From Lysinibacillus capsici (GTDB lineage Bacteria; Bacillota; Bacilli; Bacillales_A; Planococcaceae): DNA of 64,000 bases. The notes below the pieces were generated by a model. That model had not been told where the DNA came from and made no database searches. It worked only from the letters and a program-made list of their open reading frames with translations. Every line of letters begins with the position of its first letter. Within the stretch, counting starts at the first letter, position 1. The position numbers and the translations under genes are program-made. The stretch is taken from contig NZ_PXXX01000003.1 of the NCBI RefSeq assembly GCF_003367505.1, positions 42,350 to 106,349 of the forward strand, written 5' to 3'. Shown piece after piece: positions 63,280 to 64,000 of the stretch.

Positions 63280-63978
63280 CTAACTTAAATACTTCAAATA
63301 TTTTATGTTCGGCATAACATTATAGCCATCACTTGTCTTCATAGCTTTAAATCCTATATTCATATCTTGAGTAGACGTAAATATTTTTTCATAATCATTA
63401 TCTAATTTGAAAATTATAAAATCATGTTTGGGATTGTCAATTTTTTTATAAAAATATTTTATAAAAAGCTTTCTCATCACTAAATCATCATAATTTAACT
63501 CGAAATTCCCTTCAGAATCTAGGCGATTCTTTGCGTCAGTTAACATGATAGCTAACAAATAAGCGTCATCATGTTGTAAACATTCAAAATTTAATAATTT
63601 TTTTGGTAATATGATTTCTTTGCCGTTAATATTAATTTGATTAGTTATTTCTGATTTATTTATCTCAAAATTGAAATTGAAAGGTATAAATAAAGCTGAA
63701 GAAACATCATATCCAGCATCTCCTGCTCCAGAATTAAATAGTATATTCATTAAATCTTCTAAATCAGGATCTATAAATTCTCTTATTAATTTATTCGAAG
63801 TATTAAATTTATCAATAATTTTATTTGAAATATTGTTATTAATATTAAACCAGACAAAATCCTCATCAATTTTAATTGGATTTTTATAATCTATAAACAA
63901 AGTAAAGATGGATTGTATTCCATTTAACTTTTTTTGATATATTTCATTATTTTCAAATTTAGATAAGTTCCAAGTCAT
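63280..63978 (-). CDS. Hypothetical protein, 232 aa or longer
   Basis: No family is recognised. The protein is Asn/Ile/Asp/Lys-rich and soluble. There is no ribosome site before ATG 63976-63978, and the frame stays open to the window edge, so the true start may be outside. HDDAYLLAIMLTDAKNRLDSEG and KHDFIIFKLDNDYEKIF are the best-ordered segments. It pairs with the preceding unknown gene and is as AT-rich. Confidence 0.5.
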   Translation of the reverse strand: MTWNLSKFENNEIYQKKLNGIQSIFTLFIDYKNPIKIDEDFVWFNINNNISNKIIDKFNTSNKLIREFIDPDLEDLMNILFNSGAGDAGYDVSSALFIPFNFNFEINKSEITNQININGKEIILPKKLLNFECLQHDDAYLLAIMLTDAKNRLDSEGNFELNYDDLVMRKLFIKYFYKKIDNPKHDFIIFKLDNDYEKIFTSTQDMNIGFKAMKTSDGYNVMPNIKYLKYLS

Positions 63979-64000
63979 TTTTGATATGTCGTGTTTACAA

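Larger units (their letters stand above)
29098..64000. mobile_element. Integrated mobile element / defence island (right end outside window)
   Basis: From ssrA rightwards all genes are of accessory type: two tyrosine integrases, a small HTH excisionase-like gene, a replication-type P-loop protein with iteron-like repeats, restriction/DISARM genes, a ribbon-helix-helix protein, a replication-relaxation protein and unknown AT-rich genes, with several decayed genes between. No housekeeping gene reappears before 64000. No conjugation (type IV secretion) genes are seen, so the element looks like an integrative mobilisable or satellite-like island. Extent is inferred. Confidence 0.75.

Overview
The window looks like chromosome from a low-GC, spore-forming Gram-positive bacterium of the Lysinibacillus/Caryophanaceae type. 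The evidence is a CotF-type spore-coat gene, a cggR-gap-pgk-tpiA-gpmI-eno glycolytic block, a dltXABCD operon, and a secG-est-rnr-smpB-ssrA block, all AT-rich with strong AGGAGG ribosome sites and frequent TTG/GTG starts. The genus is inferred from gene order and protein style, not from a search.

The left half (1-29119) is core chromosome. It holds, in order: a cut-off coat gene, a lemA/TPM membrane pair, a secreted S9 peptidase, a MocR regulator divergent from an EamA transporter, a small thioredoxin-fold protein, and the glycolytic cluster with its repressor CggR. These are followed by a DUF6241 membrane protein, a decayed chemoreceptor 3' end, the dlt operon for D-alanylation of teichoic acids, an alkaline phosphatase preceded by a PhoP-type box, a transglutaminase-like lipoprotein, and the secG/est/rnr/smpB/tmRNA group. 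Several genes and sites are too short for routine ORF calling: dltX, a 40-aa protein, the tmRNA tag, terminators and operators.

From the 3' end of ssrA (about 29098) to the right edge, the content is that of an integrated mobile element in the tmRNA gene. It has two tyrosine integrases, an excisionase-like HTH protein, a P-loop replication-type protein with a nearby iteron-like array, a large defence cargo, and at its right a ribbon-helix-helix protein, a replication-relaxation-family protein and two unrecognised AT-rich genes. No second copy of the tmRNA 3' end was seen, so the far attachment site is probably outside the window.

The cargo (34954-58072) is the most interesting part. Operon A encodes DrmA and DrmB (the DISARM core), an SNF2 helicase whose N-terminus resembles a phospholipase-D domain without an HKD motif, a DUF4391 protein, a type III-style DNA methyltransferase (Mod) and Res helicase-nuclease, and finally a 71-aa PC4/YdbC-like single-strand DNA binder; a terminator follows. 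Operon B encodes a DrmD-like SNF2 helicase and a 1514-aa protein with a sacsin/GHKL-type ATPase at the N-terminus and an HNH-like zinc site at the C-terminus, followed by a DUF4145-like protein. The layout suggests a composite DISARM/type III restriction system next to a second SNF2 + GHKL-HNH module. Function as anti-phage defence is inferred from family membership and context.
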